Shown here piece after piece: positions 34,938-43,210 of a DNA stretch of 64,000 nucleotides. The stretch is from Massilia sp. CFBP 13721. GTDB lineage: Bacteria > Pseudomonadota > Gammaproteobacteria > Burkholderiales > Burkholderiaceae_D. How positions within the stretch are numbered: the stretch's first letter is position 1; each line of letters begins with the position of its first letter. The DNA lies in assembly GCF_014842025.1 (NCBI RefSeq), contig NZ_JACYUY010000019.1:1-64000 (forward strand). Reading direction: 5' to 3'. A program made the position numbers and the translations under genes. Below the pieces are notes generated by a model. It was not told the origin of the DNA and did no database searches. It worked only from the letters and a program-made list of their open reading frames with translations.

Positions 34938-36037
34938 AGTCCTGGTTTGCTTCACTGGCGCACAAAAGTACGGCGCCCTCCCCGATCGGCCTCGATTTCG
35001 CCGCCCAGCGCCTGAACATGGTGCAGACTGCCCCCGCGCCCGGCGGCCTGGCGGTACGTGCGGCGCTGTCGCTACCTTACCCGGTCGAGCGCGCCCAGTT
35101 GCTGGCGGACCGGCGCCGCCTGAAAACCTTCGTGCGAGAGGCGTTAGCCGCCGCGCCCTTCGCCGGACGGCGCGTGGTGTCGGTGCTGGCGCCGAGCGAG
35201 GTGCGCATCCTGCCGTTGACGGTGCACGTACCGGGCAACCAGAGCGAGGGGCAAGCCGTGGCCAAGGCCGTGCGCGAGCAGCTCGGCGCCGCGGCGGCCG
35301 AGTCGGTGGTCGACTACTACCAGGTGCGCAGCGTCGAGGCGGCCGGCCCGGAAAAGCAGGTGCTGGCGGCGGTGGCGGCATCGAACAACGTGCTGGCCTA
35401 CCTCGAGACGCTGCGCAGCGCCGGCCTGGAACCGGTGGCGCTCGACATCGGCCCGGCCGCGATCGCGCGCCTGCTCGCGGCGATGCAGGAAGATTTTGAC
35501 CAGTCGGTCCTGTTGATCAATTTCGGCGCCAGCAAAAGCTATCTCACCGTGATCTGGGGACGGCGCCTGATGCTCGACCGCGAGATCGAGTTCGGCGAGA
35601 TGCAGCTGGTCGACCGCCTGTCGCGCGCGCTTGGGCTGAATACCGAAGTGGCGTTGGCGCTGTTGCGCGAGCACGGCATCGGCACCCCGGCCGGCGCCCA
35701 GCATGGCCCGAACGGCGCCGCGCCCGACATCGGGCGCACGCTGCGCGAGATCCTGCACCAGGAATTCGCCGCGCTGGCCGAGGAACTGGTGCGCACGCAG
35801 GTGTACGTGGCCTCGCGCACGCGCGGCAGCGCGATCAGCCGCGTCTACCTGAACGGCAGCGTGGCGCGCTACCGCCATATCGAACAGCGCGTCGAGGAAC
35901 TGGTGCGCCTGCCGGTCGAGCTGCTCGATCCGATGCGCGCCTTTAGCGGCGCGCCGCTGTCGGCGCCGGTCGGCAGCGACACCCACGGCATCGCCCTGGC
36001 GGCCGGCCTGGCATTACGGAGAGAAGTACGTGGCTGA
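34934..36037 (+). CDS. PilM/MshI-like actin-fold ATPase-type assembly protein
   Basis: The 367-residue protein resembles PilM/MshI: N-terminal PIGLDFAAQRLNMVQ (phosphate-binding strand-turn of the actin fold), VLLINFGASKSYLTVIWGRRLM near 195 as the second phosphate loop, and SRVYLNGSVARYRHIEQRVEE near 308. It would form the cytoplasmic ring linking the ATPase/platform to PilN/PilO-like proteins, partly equivalent to GspL. It overlaps genes on both sides. Confidence 0.85.
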   Translation: MKSWFASLAHKSTAPSPIGLDFAAQRLNMVQTAPAPGGLAVRAALSLPYPVERAQLLADRRRLKTFVREALAAAPFAGRRVVSVLAPSEVRILPLTVHVPGNQSEGQAVAKAVREQLGAAAAESVVDYYQVRSVEAAGPEKQVLAAVAASNNVLAYLETLRSAGLEPVALDIGPAAIARLLAAMQEDFDQSVLLINFGASKSYLTVIWGRRLMLDREIEFGEMQLVDRLSRALGLNTEVALALLREHGIGTPAGAQHGPNGAAPDIGRTLREILHQEFAALAEELVRTQVYVASRTRGSAISRVYLNGSVARYRHIEQRVEELVRLPVELLDPMRAFSGAPLSAPVGSDTHGIALAAGLALRREVRG

Positions 36038-36692
36038 TATCGACATGATCCCGCGCAGCTACCGCGAGGGCGTGCGCGTGCGGCGCACGTTAACAGTGTA
36101 TGGCAGCGCGCTGGCGCTGCTGCTGGTGGCCGGCGGCGGCGCCAGCGCGCTGCTGCACTGGCGCCTGTCTCTGGAAACGCCGCGCCTGGAACAGAGCCGC
36201 ACGGCCTCGGGCCAGGCCAGCACGCTGCGCACCCAATTGATCGACGCCCAGGCACGCAAGGACCTGCTGGCCGACAACGTCGCCGCCCTGGCTGCCTTGC
36301 GCGGCAGCGGCGAAGTCGCGGCGCTCGCGGCCAGCGTGGACGCCGCGATCGACGCCAAGGTCTGGTTCGAGGGGCTGCGTTTTTCGCGCTCCCAGGAATT
36401 GCTGCAGGCGCCGCCGCCGGCGCCGCTGCCGGCCGGCGTAGTGCAGGCACGCGTCGCGGCCGGCAGCCCGCAAACCGGCGCCGTGCAGGCCTGGCGCCTG
36501 GGCAGCCAGATCGAGATCGATGGCCAGGCCGTCGACACCGACGCCATGACGCGCTTCCTGGCGGCGCTGGCGGCCGATCCGGCCCTCGCGGACGTGCGCT
36601 TCCTGAACAGCAGCACGGCGCCGGCCCTGGAAGGCGGTGCCGTGCAATTCAAGGCCACCGCCGCGCTCGTCAAACGTGGAAAGAGACCATGA
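36030..36692 (+). CDS. PilN/MshJ-like inner-membrane assembly protein
   Basis: The 220-residue bitopic protein starts with ADIDMIPRSYRE, equivalent to the PilN N-terminal segment that docks into PilM. It has one membrane helix (about 20-43) and a periplasmic coiled-coil plus ferredoxin-like region. The GTG start overlaps the PilM-like gene by 8 nt. It is assigned from position, topology and the N-terminal motif; sequence conservation in this family is low. Confidence 0.75.
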   Translation: MADIDMIPRSYREGVRVRRTLTVYGSALALLLVAGGGASALLHWRLSLETPRLEQSRTASGQASTLRTQLIDAQARKDLLADNVAALAALRGSGEVAALAASVDAAIDAKVWFEGLRFSRSQELLQAPPPAPLPAGVVQARVAAGSPQTGAVQAWRLGSQIEIDGQAVDTDAMTRFLAALAADPALADVRFLNSSTAPALEGGAVQFKATAALVKRGKRP

Positions 36693-37255
36693 ACGCTACC
36701 CTGATCCATAAAGCCGCCGCGCTGCCGCCGCGCCAGCTGCACCTGATGGGCGCCGGCCTGCTCCTGATCGTGGCGGCCGCACTCTGGATGTATGTCCTGC
36801 GCGCGCCCTTGACGGCCTTGCGCACGGTCCGCGCCGAGCAGGCCCAGCTCGAACTGGCCGGCACCGACCCGCGCCCCTTCGCGGCACAGCTGGCGGTGCT
36901 CGCGCACGACACCGAACTGCTGGCCAAGGGCCTCGGTGGCGCCCCGGCGGGCGGCGCGACGCAACTGCAGGTGCGCCTGGTCGGCGAACTGGGCGCGCTG
37001 GCACAAGCCCAGGGCGTCACCCTGCACGGCATCGTTCCGGTGCCGGACGAGATGGTGCTGGCCTTTGTCCAGACCGGCTTCGATGCCGACGTCAGCGGTC
37101 CGTATGCCAGCCTGCTGGCCTGGATGGAGGCGATCGAACGCGCGCAGTCGAACCTGGCCATTGCCGGCTTCGAGATGCACCCTGCCGCGACGCCGGGACA
37201 GGTGACCATGAAAATACGCATCGCGGCATTCCGGCCGCAAGAAGGCACACCATGA
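36689..37255 (+). CDS. PilO/GspM-like inner-membrane assembly protein
   Basis: The 188-residue bitopic protein has a membrane helix at about residues 14-34, a coiled-coil segment (RTVRAEQAQLELAG) and a periplasmic domain ending GQVTMKIRIAAF. Topology, size and placement between PilN- and PilP-like genes fit PilO/GspM. It overlaps both neighbours by 4 nt. Confidence 0.72.
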   Translation: MNATLIHKAAALPPRQLHLMGAGLLLIVAAALWMYVLRAPLTALRTVRAEQAQLELAGTDPRPFAAQLAVLAHDTELLAKGLGGAPAGGATQLQVRLVGELGALAQAQGVTLHGIVPVPDEMVLAFVQTGFDADVSGPYASLLAWMEAIERAQSNLAIAGFEMHPAATPGQVTMKIRIAAFRPQEGTP

Positions 37256-37581
37256 AGCACATCCTGACCACCTCATTGGCGTGCGCACTGGCGCTGACGG
37301 GCGCCGGCGCCCGGGCGACGCCGCTGCGCGATCCATTTGCGCGCCCTGCCGCGCCGGCGCCACGCGTCGAGGCCGAGCCGGAAACGCCGCAAGCCTTGCC
37401 GCAGCTGCGCGCCGTCATGGTGACGCCGGGGCGCGCACTGGCAAACATCAATGGCCAGATCCTCGCCGTCGGCGAGTGGTTCGGCGACTATCAACTGATC
37501 AAGGTGGAAGAACGCGGCGTCACGCTCGACAAACGCGGCGTGAAAAGCGTTCTGCTCCTGAACGAGGCAAGCCGCAAATGA
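37252..37581 (+). CDS. PilP/GspC/MshK-like periplasmic linker protein
   Basis: The 109-residue exported protein has a signal peptide (about 1-22), the RDPFARP motif common at the start of PilP/GspC homology regions and a small beta domain (LRAVMVTPGRALANINGQILAVGEWFGDYQLIKVEERGV) like the GspC HR domain. It has neither the long flexible linker of PilP nor a membrane helix, so it is a minimal MshK-like version. It likely connects the inner-membrane complex to the secretin and overlaps the secretin gene by 4 nt. Confidence 0.75.
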   Translation: MKHILTTSLACALALTGAGARATPLRDPFARPAAPAPRVEAEPETPQALPQLRAVMVTPGRALANINGQILAVGEWFGDYQLIKVEERGVTLDKRGVKSVLLLNEASRK

Positions 37582-38924
37582 AGCATACTGTTTATCACCT
37601 GGCCGCCGCGGGGGCTTTGCTCGCCGTCGCGTTGCATGCAGCCGCCATGCCGCAAGCGGCGCCCGCGCAGCCGGCCACCGCCGTGTCGTCGACGGCCACG
37701 CCGCAAAAAAGCGCACCGACCTCCTTCGTCTTTCGCGACACCCCGATCGCCGAGCTGTTCGAGATGATCTCGCGCCACGAACGGGTCAACATCATGCTGG
37801 GCAAAGGCGTGACCGGCAATGTCGCCGTCAGCCTGTACGACATGACGCCACGCCAGGCGATCTATGCGATCGCCGAAGCCGGCGGCTACCAGGTGCTCAC
37901 GCGCGAGAATGGCTATGTGATCGTCAACCCGGCGCAGCCGGCAGCCGAAGTCGTACCGGGCGGCCAGATGGAAGTACGCGCCATGAAGGTGCTGTATTCG
38001 GAGCCGCAGCTGGTGGCCGACATCCTGGCGAAACACGTCGGCCGCGGCGGCAAGGTGACGGTATTGCCAACGCGGCGCATGGTGGTGGTCGAGGACACGC
38101 CGGAGGGAATGAAACGCATCACCGCGCTGCTCCGCGAGATCGATACCCAGCCGCAGCAGATCATGATCGAAGCGAAGATCCTCGAGATCACGCTCGACGA
38201 CAACGAAAACTTCGGCATCGAATGGAACAAGGTGTTCAGCGGCGACGCCGGTACCAGCATCAGCAACATCGGCACCCGCGGGCTGGTGCCGCCCGGCGGC
38301 GCCGGCCTGGTGTTCAACCTGGTGAATAAAAACGTCGACGTCTACCTGAATGCGCTGAGCAACAAGGGCCGGGTGCGCACGCTGGCCACGCCCAAGCTGC
38401 TGACCCTGGAAAACCAGGAAGCGACGACGAACGTCGGCGACAAGCTCGGTTACCGGGTCACGACGACGCTCAACAACATCACGACGGAGACCATCGAATT
38501 CCTCGAGACCGGCGTGATCCTGCGCGTGACGCCGTCGGTCGACAACGATGGGAGAATAGCGATGCGGGTGCGTCCGGAAGTGAGTTCCGGGACCTTCCTG
38601 GGCGGCATCCCGTCGAAGAAGACGACCGAAGTGAATACCCAGCTGGTGGCGGAAAACGGCCAATCGATCCTGATCGGCGGCCTGATCAAGGCCAACGCCG
38701 GCCTGCGCCGCACCGGCGTGCCGCTGCTGGGCGACGTGCCGGGATTAGGTAAACTGTTTTCGAACAGCGAGCAGACCGGCAGCTCGACCGAACTGATCGT
38801 CGTGATCACGCCGCGCATCGTGCCGACGCACGCCGTCGGTGCGGAGGCGCAGGTGATCGAACGGGTACAGCGCAACGAAAGCGAATTGAACGACAAGTTC
38901 AAGGGGACGGCGACCCTGCAATGA
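37578..38924 (+). CDS. Outer-membrane secretin, MshL/GspD/PilQ-like
   Basis: The 448-residue protein has a signal peptide (about 1-24), an STN/N0-like domain (FRDTPIAELFEMISRHERVNIML, about 45-115), one N1-type domain (MKVLYSEPQLVADILAKHV, about 135-200) and the secretin core ending in VPLLGDVPGLGKLFSNSEQTGSSTELIVVITPRIV. It is much shorter than GspD or PilQ, with few N-domains and no AMIN domain or lipobox; pilotin dependence is unknown. It forms the outer-membrane channel of this system and is the last gene of the cluster. Confidence 0.92.
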   Translation: MKHTVYHLAAAGALLAVALHAAAMPQAAPAQPATAVSSTATPQKSAPTSFVFRDTPIAELFEMISRHERVNIMLGKGVTGNVAVSLYDMTPRQAIYAIAEAGGYQVLTRENGYVIVNPAQPAAEVVPGGQMEVRAMKVLYSEPQLVADILAKHVGRGGKVTVLPTRRMVVVEDTPEGMKRITALLREIDTQPQQIMIEAKILEITLDDNENFGIEWNKVFSGDAGTSISNIGTRGLVPPGGAGLVFNLVNKNVDVYLNALSNKGRVRTLATPKLLTLENQEATTNVGDKLGYRVTTTLNNITTETIEFLETGVILRVTPSVDNDGRIAMRVRPEVSSGTFLGGIPSKKTTEVNTQLVAENGQSILIGGLIKANAGLRRTGVPLLGDVPGLGKLFSNSEQTGSSTELIVVITPRIVPTHAVGAEAQVIERVQRNESELNDKFKGTATLQ

Positions 38925-38954
38925 GCGCAGAATGAGCGCAAAGCAGCGCCCATG

Positions 38955-38983
38955 AAAAAACGGCCTTCGCGAAGGCCGTTTTT
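38955..38983. terminator. Bidirectional rho-independent terminator
   Basis: A near-perfect palindrome, A-run + CGGCCTTC-GC-GAAGGCCG + T-run, lies between the convergent secretin and lipA genes and can stop transcription on both strands. It marks the end of the secretion/pilus cluster. Confidence 0.92.
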
Positions 38984-39006
38984 ATTTGTGCTGCAAGCCG
39001 GACTGC

Positions 39007-39993
39007 TTACGCCGCCACGCCCGCATTGTGCGCCTGCACGTCCGCATGGTACGAAGAGCGCACCATGGCGCCGACGGCGGCATGGACGAAGCCCATTTCG
39101 TAGGCCGCTTCTTCGAACTTCTTGAACTGGTCCGGGTGCACGTAGCGGCGCACCGGCAGGTGCGAGTTCGACGGCGCCAGGTACTGGCCGATGGTCAGCA
39201 TCTCGACATTGTGCTCGCGCATGTCGCGCATCACTTGCAGGATCTCTTCGTCGGTTTCGCCGAGGCCGACCATGATGCCGGATTTCGTCACCGCGTTCGG
39301 GTACAGCGCTTTAAAATCGCGCAGCAGCTCGAGCGAGTGCTTGTAGTCGGCACCGGGGCGCGCTTCCTTGTATAGGCGCGGCACGGTTTCCAGGTTGTGG
39401 TTCATCACGTCCGGCAAGCCGTCGGCGAAGATCGCCAGCGCTTTCGCCAGGCGGCCGCGGAAGTCGGGCACCAGCACTTCGATCTTGGTGTTCGGCGACA
39501 GCGCGCGGGTTTTGCTGATGCAGTCGACGAAGTGGCCGGCGCCGCCGTCGCGCAGGTCGTCGCGGTCGACCGAGGTGATCACGACATACGTCAGGCGCAG
39601 GTCGGCGATGGTTTTGGCGAGGTTGCCCGGCTCGTTGACGTCGAGCGGGTCGGGACGGCCGTGGCCGACGTCGCAGAACGGGCAACGGCGCGTGCACTTG
39701 TCGCCCATGATCATGAAGGTGGCCGTACCCTTGCCGAAGCATTCGCCAATGTTCGGGCAGCTCGCTTCTTCGCAGACGGTGACCAGGTTGTTCGCGCGCA
39801 GGATGTCCTTGATTTCGTAGAAACGCGAGGACGCCGTCGCCGCTTTTACCCGGATCCAGTCCGGCTTTTTCAGGCGCTCGGCATCGGCGATCGGCACGAT
39901 CTTGATCGGGATGCGCGAGGTCTTGTTGGCACCTTTTTGCTTGTCGGTGGCGTTATAGGCGGGATTCAGACCGGTATCGGTGTCGGTAGTCAT
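39007..39993 (-). CDS. lipA: Lipoyl synthase
   Basis: The 328-residue radical SAM enzyme inserts two sulfurs into octanoyl groups on lipoyl domains. Both cluster motifs are present: auxiliary CEEASCPNIGEC and SAM-binding CTRRCPFC, followed by VGHGRPDPLDVNEP and TSVDRDDLRDGGAGHF. Length is usual for proteobacterial LipA. It lies 22 nt downstream of lipB on the minus strand and shares a terminator with the secretin gene. Confidence 0.97.
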   Translation of the reverse strand: MTTDTDTGLNPAYNATDKQKGANKTSRIPIKIVPIADAERLKKPDWIRVKAATASSRFYEIKDILRANNLVTVCEEASCPNIGECFGKGTATFMIMGDKCTRRCPFCDVGHGRPDPLDVNEPGNLAKTIADLRLTYVVITSVDRDDLRDGGAGHFVDCISKTRALSPNTKIEVLVPDFRGRLAKALAIFADGLPDVMNHNLETVPRLYKEARPGADYKHSLELLRDFKALYPNAVTKSGIMVGLGETDEEILQVMRDMREHNVEMLTIGQYLAPSNSHLPVRRYVHPDQFKKFEEAAYEMGFVHAAVGAMVRSSYHADVQAHNAGVAA

Positions 39994-40015
39994 GTCGCTC
40001 TAGCCCAGGCGGGCT

Positions 40016-40708
40016 TCAGTTGGTTTGTTCGGTTGCGGCGGGCGCCAGGTGCTGCACGAGTGCGTGCGCCAGCGCCTGTTGTACGTCCGCCAGCGGCGCC
40101 TCGATGCCCATGGTGCGCATGTCGACGGTGGAGAGGCCGGAATAGCCGCAGGGATTAATCCAGGTAAACGGCGCTAAATCCATCGCCACGTTCAGCGACA
40201 CGCCGTGATAGGTGCAGCCGTTGCCGCGCACTTTGAGGCCGAGCGCGGCGATCTTCGCGCCGCGGCGCGGGCCGGCGGCAATATAAATGCCGGGCGCGCC
40301 GGCAACGCGTTCACCGCCGAGATTATACGCCGCCAGCACGTCGATGACCGCCTGTTCGATTTTTTCCACAAATTGCCGCGCATATAACTTGCCGCCCGGC
40401 TTGTTACGGCGTAAATCCATCAGCAGGTAGATCACGACCTGGCCGGGACCGTGGTAAGTTACTTCGCCGCCGCGGTCGGTCTGCACCACGGGAATGTCGT
40501 GCTGCGGCACGCCGGGTCCGGCCAGCAGGTGGCCGCGGTCGGCGCCCAGGCCCAATGTAAACACCGGCGGATGCTCGACGATCCAGAGTTCGTCGGGCGT
40601 GTCCGGGGTGCGCGCATCGGTAAACGCGCGCATCGCCGTAAACACGGGTTCGTAATCGGCACGGCCCAGCGCGCGAATCAGCGGGCTGGCGGGGCGGGTG
40701 GGGTGCAT
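40016..40708 (-). CDS. lipB: Octanoyltransferase
   Basis: This cysteine/lysine acyltransferase moves octanoate from ACP to lipoyl domains. Conserved segments are ELWIVEHPPVFTLG, TDRGGEVTYHGPGQVVIYLL, GAKIAALGLKVRGNGCTYHG (catalytic Cys with Lys) and INPCGYSG. An in-frame ATG at 40741 would add 11 residues, but it overlaps a consensus TATAAT, so ATG 40708 (230 residues) is preferred. Genes run ybeD-lipB-lipA on this strand. Confidence 0.94.
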   Translation of the reverse strand: MHPTRPASPLIRALGRADYEPVFTAMRAFTDARTPDTPDELWIVEHPPVFTLGLGADRGHLLAGPGVPQHDIPVVQTDRGGEVTYHGPGQVVIYLLMDLRRNKPGGKLYARQFVEKIEQAVIDVLAAYNLGGERVAGAPGIYIAAGPRRGAKIAALGLKVRGNGCTYHGVSLNVAMDLAPFTWINPCGYSGLSTVDMRTMGIEAPLADVQQALAHALVQHLAPAATEQTN

Positions 40709-40739
40709 GGGATCCGGTGGGAAGGTGGACAGCCCCGAC

Positions 40740-40745
40740 ATTATA
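40740..40745 (-). promoter_or_regulatory. Candidate -10 element of lipB-lipA
   Basis: Minus-strand TATAAT overlaps the upstream candidate lipB ATG at 40741. The -35 region has no good match. If used, transcription would begin downstream of that ATG, which supports the shorter lipB start. Confidence 0.35.
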
Positions 40746-40791
40746 TGCCAGTGCCGGGCGGCTTGCCCGGCGCCCTCGCCCGCCGAACCGA

Positions 40792-41058
40792 TTACATCAC
40801 GATCTTGACCATCGGGTGCGCCGACAAGGCGCGGTACAGATCGTCGAGCTGGGCGCGGCTGGTGGCGCGCACGGTGCAGGTCAATCCCGTGTAGTTGCCT
40901 TTGCCGGACGGACGCACTTCCATGCGGCCATCGTGGAAGGTCGGGTCGTAGCCGCAGACCACTTCGACGATCGTGGTAGGGAAGGCGTCGTGCGTCGGGC
41001 CCATCACCTTGATCGGGAAGTCGCTCGGGTATTCAATGAGGGAATCTTTCGGGTCCAT
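40792..41058 (-). CDS. ybeD: YbeD/DUF493 family protein
   Basis: The 88-residue ACT-like small protein shows DUF493 features: SLIEYPSDFPIKVMGPTHDAF at the start and GNYTGLTCTVRATSRAQLDDLYRALSAHPMVKIVM at the end. The start at 41058 has AGGAG six bases upstream, better than the longer frame. The family sits next to lipB in many proteobacteria; its role is not established. Confidence 0.93.
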   Translation of the reverse strand: MDPKDSLIEYPSDFPIKVMGPTHDAFPTTIVEVVCGYDPTFHDGRMEVRPSGKGNYTGLTCTVRATSRAQLDDLYRALSAHPMVKIVM

Positions 41059-41132
41059 GATGGCTCCTGTGCAAAACGTCATTGTAGCCAATGCGGGGCT
41101 GGCGCGTGAAACTGGTCCCCGCCAGTACCACC

Positions 41133-43088
41133 TCAGCGGTCCATCTGGCGCGCGCCGTCGCGCTGGCGCGGACCGTCATTGCCGCGCCGCTGCGGCCCCT
41201 CTTGCCGCGCCGGCGCCGCCTGGGGCGGCGCCATGGCGGGCGCGGGCGGCGGACTCGGCATTGCACGCGGCGGTGGCGCGACGGCGGCCGCCGCCTGCCG
41301 TTGCATCTGCGCCTGTGCTTGCGCCTGGGCCTGGGCTTGCGCACGGGCGGCGGCCGCTTCCATCATCCCGGCCGTACCGCCGCGCTGTTGCTGGGTAAAT
41401 GGCTGCGGTTGCGGCTGCGGCGCAGCGTCGATGGCCGGGGCGGCGTCGCGCCGCTGGCCGAAACCGCGCTGGCGCTGGCCATCCTCGAAGGCACCGCGTT
41501 CTTCACGTCCTTCCCGTCCATCGCGGCCGCGCCAGTCGCGCTGCCGGTCGGGCTGGGGAACGGTCGTGATCACGCCCGGCTGGCGCACGAAACCCGGTTG
41601 CGGCGACTGCACCAAGGTGGGCGGCGCCGTCATCAAGGGCGCTGGCGGCGCCGGCTGGGCGGCCGGCGGCTGGCCATCGCGTCCGGGCTGGCGGCCATCA
41701 CGGCGCCAGCTGTCGTTGTCGCCGCGGCCCACGCGCGGCCCATCCGGACGGCCAACGCCATCGTTATCGTTGCCGCGCCGCTCGCCGATGCGGCCATCGC
41801 GGCCATCGCGCCCGTCAGGGCGGCGTGCATCGTCTGCGTTACGCTCGCGCCAGCCACGCGGCACCGGCGGCTGGGCGCCAGGCGTCGCCTGCCAGTTCGC
41901 CGGCGGCGTGGCGCGCGGTTCGTGTTTGACGACGACTTCGCCGCGCTGGCCAAAACGGTCTTGCGGCACCACGGTGAGACCGCGCTGGCGGTAGTCGGGA
42001 CGGCCGTCGCGCCGTCCATCGTGCTTGCCGTCATGGGCATTCAGGCGCCGCAGACGGTTGTCCGACAGGCGGTAACCGGGCACGAAGCGGTCGTAGGGAG
42101 ACAAGGGATACCAGCCCTGGGCGATCGACGTTCCGGCATTGATGCTCCAGCCGGCGCCGCCGACCCAGCCGACCAGGGCAGGCGCCCACACCGGATGGCG
42201 CTCGAGGCGCCCCGGTGCCCAGGCCCAGCGGTTGTTGACGTGGACCCAGCGCCCGTAGTGGAAGGGCGCATAGCCCCAGGGCGCATTGTCGACCCAGGTC
42301 CAGCCCCAGGGAGCCACCCAGGTCCAGCGGCCGTCGCGGTAGGGCACCCAGTTCGAGCCGACCGTCGGCAGCCACAGGGCGCCGTATTCGCTGTCGTCGC
42401 GCCAGCTGCCATAGCGGTCGAGGTCTTCGTAGCCGGTCATCTCGGCCGGCACGTAGCGGGTGGCGCGCACGGCTTGCGTCTCGCGGTCGCGTGCCAGCGC
42501 CCAGTCGTCGAAGGCATCGGCCAGCGCTTGCGTCGTGCGCAGATCGCTGCCCTGTACCTCGGCGCTGCGTCCGCTGCGCACGGTCAGGCGCTCGCCGCCG
42601 CCTTCGACGATCGCCACGCCGTCGAACACGCCGATGCTGCTGGTGTCGCGCACCCGCTCGGCATCCACGCGCAGCCGGCCCGGCCCCTGCAGCAGCACGC
42701 GCGCCTGCGGCGTGGTCACCTCGAAACCGCCGGCCACTTCCTCGTTGACGACGCGGATGCTGGCGCTGCCGTAATGCAGGCGCAGGCGCAACTGCTCGTC
42801 GTCGAGCTGCAGCACTTCCAGCGCGGAGTCGCCGTCGAGGCGGATCGCGGTCGAGCCGATGCGCAGTTCGGTGCGCGCACCGGGCGCCGTCGAGATGGTC
42901 TGGTTCGAGGTGACCGGCCAGTTCACCAGCGCGGCATTCGCGGTCTCGCCGGCGCTGCTGATAGTGACCTGGCCTTGCGCCAGGGCGACGCGGCCGACGC
43001 GAGCCGGCGGATCTTCCTGCGCGTGCACGACAGTGGAATGAACCGCCAGCGCCAGCAGCGTTGCGGTGGTGAGTAGACGGAGAGTCAT
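41133..43088 (-). CDS. Exported FecR-domain/DUF6600-type protein with low-complexity tail
   Basis: The 651-residue protein has a signal peptide (MTLRLLTTATLLALAVHSTVVHA), a FecR-like beta domain (about 30-210: VGRVALAQGQVTI... FEVTTPQARVLLQGPGRLRV) and a tryptophan/tyrosine-rich DUF6600-like region (about 225-345) with repeated W-V/W-A segments (YRDGRWTWVAPWGWTWVDNAPWGYAPFHYGRW). From about 370 on the sequence is low complexity: RDGRDGR-type charged repeats, Pro/Gln runs and an (AQ)n stretch. Likely periplasmic or cell surface; function unknown. ATG 43088 has GGAGCT upstream. The opposite strand is also open but unconvincing. Confidence 0.8.
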   Translation of the reverse strand: MTLRLLTTATLLALAVHSTVVHAQEDPPARVGRVALAQGQVTISSAGETANAALVNWPVTSNQTISTAPGARTELRIGSTAIRLDGDSALEVLQLDDEQLRLRLHYGSASIRVVNEEVAGGFEVTTPQARVLLQGPGRLRVDAERVRDTSSIGVFDGVAIVEGGGERLTVRSGRSAEVQGSDLRTTQALADAFDDWALARDRETQAVRATRYVPAEMTGYEDLDRYGSWRDDSEYGALWLPTVGSNWVPYRDGRWTWVAPWGWTWVDNAPWGYAPFHYGRWVHVNNRWAWAPGRLERHPVWAPALVGWVGGAGWSINAGTSIAQGWYPLSPYDRFVPGYRLSDNRLRRLNAHDGKHDGRRDGRPDYRQRGLTVVPQDRFGQRGEVVVKHEPRATPPANWQATPGAQPPVPRGWRERNADDARRPDGRDGRDGRIGERRGNDNDGVGRPDGPRVGRGDNDSWRRDGRQPGRDGQPPAAQPAPPAPLMTAPPTLVQSPQPGFVRQPGVITTVPQPDRQRDWRGRDGREGREERGAFEDGQRQRGFGQRRDAAPAIDAAPQPQPQPFTQQQRGGTAGMMEAAAARAQAQAQAQAQAQMQRQAAAAVAPPPRAMPSPPPAPAMAPPQAAPARQEGPQRRGNDGPRQRDGARQMDR

Positions 43089-43210
43089 CGAAAGCTCCAG
43101 GCGAGGGGGACGGAATGCGTCGACCTGATTACACCGCAGACAGCCAGGCCACGACAACCGGGGTTACAGACGGTTGCACATCGTGCACAACCGACACATG
43201 CCGCCGCGTT

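Noticed and set aside
41091..43076. 661-codon plus-strand ORF opposite the FecR/DUF6600 gene
   Set aside because: Its product is Arg/Ala/Gly-rich with no domain or signal peptide, while the minus strand has a signal peptide, ribosome binding site and recognisable domains. The opening is a codon-bias shadow.
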